A stretch of 32,728 nucleotides of DNA from an uncultured Lachnospiraceae bacterium. GTDB taxonomy: Bacteria > Bacillota > Clostridia > Lachnospirales > Lachnospiraceae. A program made the translations under genes and the position numbers. The stretch covers positions 1-32,728 of the forward strand of contig CAJUJY010000041.1 in the NCBI GenBank assembly GCA_910586555.1. Direction: 5' to 3'. This document shows positions 29,334-32,728 of this stretch, piece by piece. The notes under the pieces were generated by a model. That model searched no databases. It was not told the origin of the DNA and saw nothing but the letters and a program-made list of their open reading frames with translations. Numbering within the stretch: the first letter of the stretch is position 1; each line of letters starts with the position of its first letter.

Positions 29334-30594
29334 GATAATCTTTAAGCTTGCGGCTGCGGCTTGGATGCCTTAACTTGCGCAGGGCTTTGGCTTCTATCTG
29401 GCGGATACGTTCACGTGTTACTTTAAATTCCTTGCCGACTTCCTCAAGTGTCCTTGCCCTGCCGTCTTCAAGCCCGAAGCGGAGTTTTAATACTTTCTGC
29501 TCCCTTTCAGTAAGTGTGCCAAGCACTTCTTCTAACTGCTCCCTTAAAAGGGTAAATGCTGCTGCTTCCGCTGGCACTGGTACATTATCATCTTGTATAA
29601 AATCACCAAGATGGCTGTCTTCTTCTTCACCTATAGGTGTTTCAAGTGAAACCGGCTCTAATGAAATTTTTTGTATTTCACGCACCCTGTCAACAGGCAT
29701 ACTCATATATTTTGCTATTTCTTCCGGATATGGTTCACGGCCAAGCTCCTGTAAAAGCTGCCTCTGCACCCTTACAAACTTATTAATGGTTTCAACCATA
29801 TGGACTGGTATACGTATAGTTCTTGCCTGGTCAGCTATAGCCCTTGTAATTGCCTGGCGTATCCACCATGTAGCATACGTACTGAATTTATAACCTTTTT
29901 TATAATCAAACTTTTCTACAGCTTTAATAAGCCCTAAGTTTCCTTCCTGTATTAAATCAAGAAATAACATGCCACGTCCTACATACCTTTTAGCAATGCT
30001 TACAACAAGCCGGAGGTTTGCTTCTGCAAGTTTTTTCTTAGCTTCCATATCACCTGTTTCCATTTTCCTTGCAAGTTCAACTTCCTCTTCTGCGGAAAGC
30101 AGCGGGACTTTCCCTATTTCTTTTAAGTACATGCGTACAGGATCTTCTATGCTTACACCATCAGGAACTGACAAATCAATATTTTCTATTTCTTCTTCAT
30201 CAGGAACTTCCCCGCTTGCCTCAAGCTCAAGTATCATATCATCATCTGTATCTTTATCATCAGATATCCTAAGTACATCTACACCACTTGCCTCAAGAAA
30301 CTCTATCACCTTTTCTGTTTTTTCCTCATCTAATTCCACATCTGCAAGGAAATTATTTATTTCTGCAAGTTCAAGTACATTCCTTTTGCTTTTTGCAAGT
30401 TCCTTAAGGGCTATAAGTTTCCTCTGGAATTTCTTTTTCTCTTCTTCAGCCGTTTCAGGGTTCTTCTTTATAGCTGCTTTTGAAGGCTTTGCCCCCCTGC
30501 TTTGTATTCTCTTTTTACTTCCAGCAGCAGCCTTTTCAGTTGTACTATTTGCCTGTGTTTTAATATCTTTTGCTGGTTCTCTTCCTGTTGCCAT
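29326..30594 (-). CDS. rpoD: Primary RNA polymerase sigma factor (sigma-70/SigA)
   Basis: A 422-residue housekeeping sigma factor. Region 1.1 follows a Lys/Ala-rich N-terminal extension of about 50 residues, and an acidic stretch precedes region 1.2 (DPVRMYLKEIGKVPLLS). Region 2 (NLRLVVSIAKRYVGRG, DLIQEGNLGL, YKFSTYATWWIRQAI) is canonical, followed by region 3, and region 4 ends with the VTRERIRQIEAKALRKLRHP helix-turn-helix. It lies 34 bp after dnaG and overlaps trmK at its 3' end. Confidence 0.97.
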   Translation of the reverse strand: MATGREPAKDIKTQANSTTEKAAAGSKKRIQSRGAKPSKAAIKKNPETAEEEKKKFQRKLIALKELAKSKRNVLELAEINNFLADVELDEEKTEKVIEFLEASGVDVLRISDDKDTDDDMILELEASGEVPDEEEIENIDLSVPDGVSIEDPVRMYLKEIGKVPLLSAEEEVELARKMETGDMEAKKKLAEANLRLVVSIAKRYVGRGMLFLDLIQEGNLGLIKAVEKFDYKKGYKFSTYATWWIRQAITRAIADQARTIRIPVHMVETINKFVRVQRQLLQELGREPYPEEIAKYMSMPVDRVREIQKISLEPVSLETPIGEEEDSHLGDFIQDDNVPVPAEAAAFTLLREQLEEVLGTLTEREQKVLKLRFGLEDGRARTLEEVGKEFKVTRERIRQIEAKALRKLRHPSRSRKLKDYLE

Positions 30595-30628
30595 AGTGTT
30601 CCTTCCTTTCTTATCCTTACGCTATACT

Positions 30629-32413
30629 TTAACCATCTTTCAGATAAATATGCAATTTTGCTGGTGTTTGCAGCGCTTTCTTCTCTTGTATAAGGCTTTT
30701 TAATTCATTCATGTCTGTAAGTTCCCTTGTACGTTTATCTATGCTGTATTCTTTTATACGTACTACTAGTTCATTAAGTGCCTTTTCAAGCTCTTCTTCA
30801 CTAAGCCCTGTAGCAAATCCTGTCTGGAACATATCTGCTACTGTGTTTTGTATATCTGCTTCATTAAAACAGTTTATAATTCTTGCTGGCATAAGTTTTT
30901 CTTCATCAAGCTGCCTGTAAAGCATCTGTGCAACCTGCCTGTAGGGTTCACCAAAATAGTCCTTTACCTGCACAATATCCTTTACCTGTTTATACAGGCC
31001 AGGCCTTTCTATTATTAATGACAGCAGCAGTTTGTATGAATAGCTAATTCCCTGGTTTTTTAGTTTATTCATGGCTTTAATGCCAGGATTTTTTTGTATC
31101 CCTGTTATACCGCCGTTTCCCTGGATACTTGTCCCATAACGGATTACAAGGCTTTTTAAATCATCCCGGCGCATTGAATACTTTGCAGCCACCGCTTCCA
31201 GGTAATTTTCACGTTGTACCTTGTCTTCAAACTCCAGAAGCATTTTAGCTGCTGCATGGTAAAACTTTGTATTCTGCTCTGGGTCTGATATATCATATTC
31301 TTTTCTTGCTATTTCTATTTCAAAAAAGAAACTGTTTTCTGCATTATCTATTCTTTCCCTGAACATGTCTGCCCCATTACCTTTTATAAATTCATCTGGG
31401 TCTTTATAAGGTTCCATATGGATAATACGTGCATTAATACCTGCCTGCCGGAGCATTGGTATTGCCCTTAATGCTGCTTTCTGCCCTGCCTGGTCACTAT
31501 CATATGTAAGAAGCACCTCATCTGTATATCTCTTTATAATGCCTGCCTGCTGTATTGTAAATGCAGTGCCAAGAGAAGCAACTGCATTAGTAAACCCTGC
31601 CTGGTGCAATGCAATTACATCCATATACCCTTCACAGAGTATCATATTTTTATTCTTGCCAAGCTTTGCATAATTAAGTCCAAAAAGATTCCTGCTTTTG
31701 TCAAACAGTTTTGTTTCTGGCGAATTAAGGTATTTTGGCTTTGCATCACCCATAACCCTTCCCCCAAAGCCTATTACCCTGCTGCCTGCGTCCATTATTG
31801 GGAATATAACACGGTTAAAAAACTTATCATATGCACCACGTTCATCTATTTTAAAAAGCCCTGTTTCCTTAAGGATATTATCCTGGTATCCTTCATGCCT
31901 TAAAAACTGGTACAGGTTATTTTTGCCCTGCCCTGCATAGCCAAGCCCGAAATGCCTTATTGTTTCATCAGAAAGCCCCCTTGATTTAAGGTATTCATAA
32001 CCAGCCTTTCCCTGTGCAGATTTAAGCATTGCATAATAATAGCTTCCTGCCTTCCTGTTTATTTCAAGAAGCTTAATCCTTATGCTCTCCTGCTCCTTAT
32101 GCTGTTTGTCTGCTTCATTCTTTTCCAGTGTAATTCCTGCCCTTTCTGCAAGTGATTCTATAGCTTCTGGAAATGTGTAATTCTCATATTCCATAACAAA
32201 TGTTATTACACTTCCACCTGCCCCGCAGCCAAAACACTTATACATCTGCCTTTCCTGGTTTACTGAAAATGAAGGTGTCTTTTCGTTATGGAACGGGCAT
32301 AAGCCTGTATAACTGTTGCCAGAACGTTTAAGTTTTACATAACTGCTAATAACATTTACTATATCATTAGCAGCCCTTACTTCTTCAATCTGCTCTTCTG
32401 TATACCACGGCAT
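30629..32413 (-). CDS. dnaG: DNA primase
   Basis: A 594-residue primase that lays down RNA primers at the replication fork. The N-terminal CHC2 zinc finger uses Cys39, His42, Cys60 and Cys63. The catalytic core follows (GFGGRVMGDAKPKYLNSPET), with the TOPRIM segment (ILCEGYMDVIALHQAG, then TYDSDQAGQKA) and a C-terminal DnaB-interaction domain. I start it at ATG 32413 (PWYTEEQIEEV), because AAAGGGG lies just upstream and the family begins there. It is the first gene of the macromolecular-synthesis operon; rpsU, often upstream elsewhere, is not present. Confidence 0.96.
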   Translation of the reverse strand: MPWYTEEQIEEVRAANDIVNVISSYVKLKRSGNSYTGLCPFHNEKTPSFSVNQERQMYKCFGCGAGGSVITFVMEYENYTFPEAIESLAERAGITLEKNEADKQHKEQESIRIKLLEINRKAGSYYYAMLKSAQGKAGYEYLKSRGLSDETIRHFGLGYAGQGKNNLYQFLRHEGYQDNILKETGLFKIDERGAYDKFFNRVIFPIMDAGSRVIGFGGRVMGDAKPKYLNSPETKLFDKSRNLFGLNYAKLGKNKNMILCEGYMDVIALHQAGFTNAVASLGTAFTIQQAGIIKRYTDEVLLTYDSDQAGQKAALRAIPMLRQAGINARIIHMEPYKDPDEFIKGNGADMFRERIDNAENSFFFEIEIARKEYDISDPEQNTKFYHAAAKMLLEFEDKVQRENYLEAVAAKYSMRRDDLKSLVIRYGTSIQGNGGITGIQKNPGIKAMNKLKNQGISYSYKLLLSLIIERPGLYKQVKDIVQVKDYFGEPYRQVAQMLYRQLDEEKLMPARIINCFNEADIQNTVADMFQTGFATGLSEEELEKALNELVVRIKEYSIDKRTRELTDMNELKSLIQEKKALQTPAKLHIYLKDG

Positions 32414-32728
32414 AAACCACACCCCTTTCCCGTTAATAAGTACCTATAAACAGCATATATGCAAAACAAGCCAAAACCCCGTCTAATATAGATATTCGAC
32501 GCCACTTCCCTATTTCCTTTATTTATTTATAGTAAATTTAAGATAATGGAAGCAATCAAATACAGCACGTCCATTTCATAAATTTCCAACTGTGTATAAA
32601 CAGGAGATAACTATAAATTATCCCTTGTTTATATAAAATTAAAAATTTATAAAATGGACATTGCAAATACAAGCTTCAATTAGTCTTTTGAAAATATTAT
32701 AAAAAACATGCTATACTTTAGCAAGAAC
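32414..32728. other. Gene-free upstream region of dnaG
   Basis: The 315 bp to the window edge contain the dnaG leader, a candidate TTCGAC word at 32495-32500 (TGTCGAA-like, Spo0A-box-like with one mismatch, weak) and the palindromic repeat at 32565-32664. Nothing coding is seen. Confidence 0.5.
32565..32664 (+). repeat. Dispersed palindromic repeat, copy 4 (full palindrome)
   Basis: The most complete copy. The core GATAACTATAAATTATC is flanked on the left by GCACGTCCATTTCATAAATT ... TGTATAAACAGG and on the right by CTTGTTTATATAAAA ... AATTTATAAAATGGACATTGC. The two ~45-bp arms are imperfect reverse complements, giving a 100-bp palindrome. The right half (32602-32664) matches the copies at 81-140, 3562-3613 and 4467-4527. 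Confidence 0.75.

Overview
The window looks like the chromosome of a low-GC anaerobic Firmicute, most likely a Clostridia / Lachnospiraceae relative. The coding regions are AT-rich. The housekeeping order dnaG-rpoD-trmK, the stand-alone ispH lying against a four-domain S1 gene, a CinA-C / PgsA / RimO run and a TGS-uridine-kinase gene are all typical of that group. Species cannot be fixed from this sequence.

Layout. (1) Bases 1-6.2 kb: a sodium-coupled SNF-family transporter (+) converges on an exported sensor diguanylate cyclase (-). A 1.2-kb intergenic stretch follows, full of repeats and containing a strong 147-nt foldback. Next comes an ECF sigma / membrane anti-sigma pair (-). (2) 6.5-9.4 kb: a small SHOCT-like protein and a two-gene MBOAT / SGNH envelope O-acylation unit (-). 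(3) 9.58-17.51 kb: a host XRE-type regulator gene split by a complete 7,591-bp Mu-like transposable element (9814-17404). The element begins 5'-TGT, ends ACA-3', has imperfect terminal inverted repeats and is flanked by a perfect 5-bp target duplication (AGAAT). Joining the flanks restores a 110-codon host gene. (4) 17.6-19.4 kb: a DUF4291 gene, a zinc-ribbon gene and cheR (-). (5) 19.5-32.4 kb: one long leftward run of housekeeping genes: dnaG, rpoD, trmK, a nucleoside kinase, folD, rimO, pgsA, a cinA-type deamidase, a BaiN/YhiN-like flavoprotein, cmk, ispH and rpsA.

The Mu-like element is the main point of interest. On the + strand it carries an early module: a Ner-like HTH protein, a MuA-type DDE transposase, a MuB-type AAA ATPase and a small unknown protein. 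A cI-like repressor is encoded on the opposite strand. The switch has two face-to-face consensus promoters (each with a 17-bp spacer) and three copies of one operator word. After a convergent terminator, a tightly overlapping minus-strand operon encodes a small winged-helix-like protein, a gp27/DUF3486 protein, a decoration protein, a gpT major capsid protein, a short gpI-type protease and a Mor-type activator. No large terminase, portal, gpF/gpG, tail or lysis gene is present, although both ends are intact. It is therefore either a precisely bounded deletion derivative of a Mu-like phage or, more interestingly, a compact capsid-encoding transposon or satellite.

Other non-coding features: four copies of a short AT-rich palindromic repeat, a 55-bp perfect duplication about 4.2 kb apart, 17-bp tandem repeats, and a Shine-Dalgarno sequence separated from its start codon by a stem-loop. 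No tRNA, rRNA or CRISPR array was seen.
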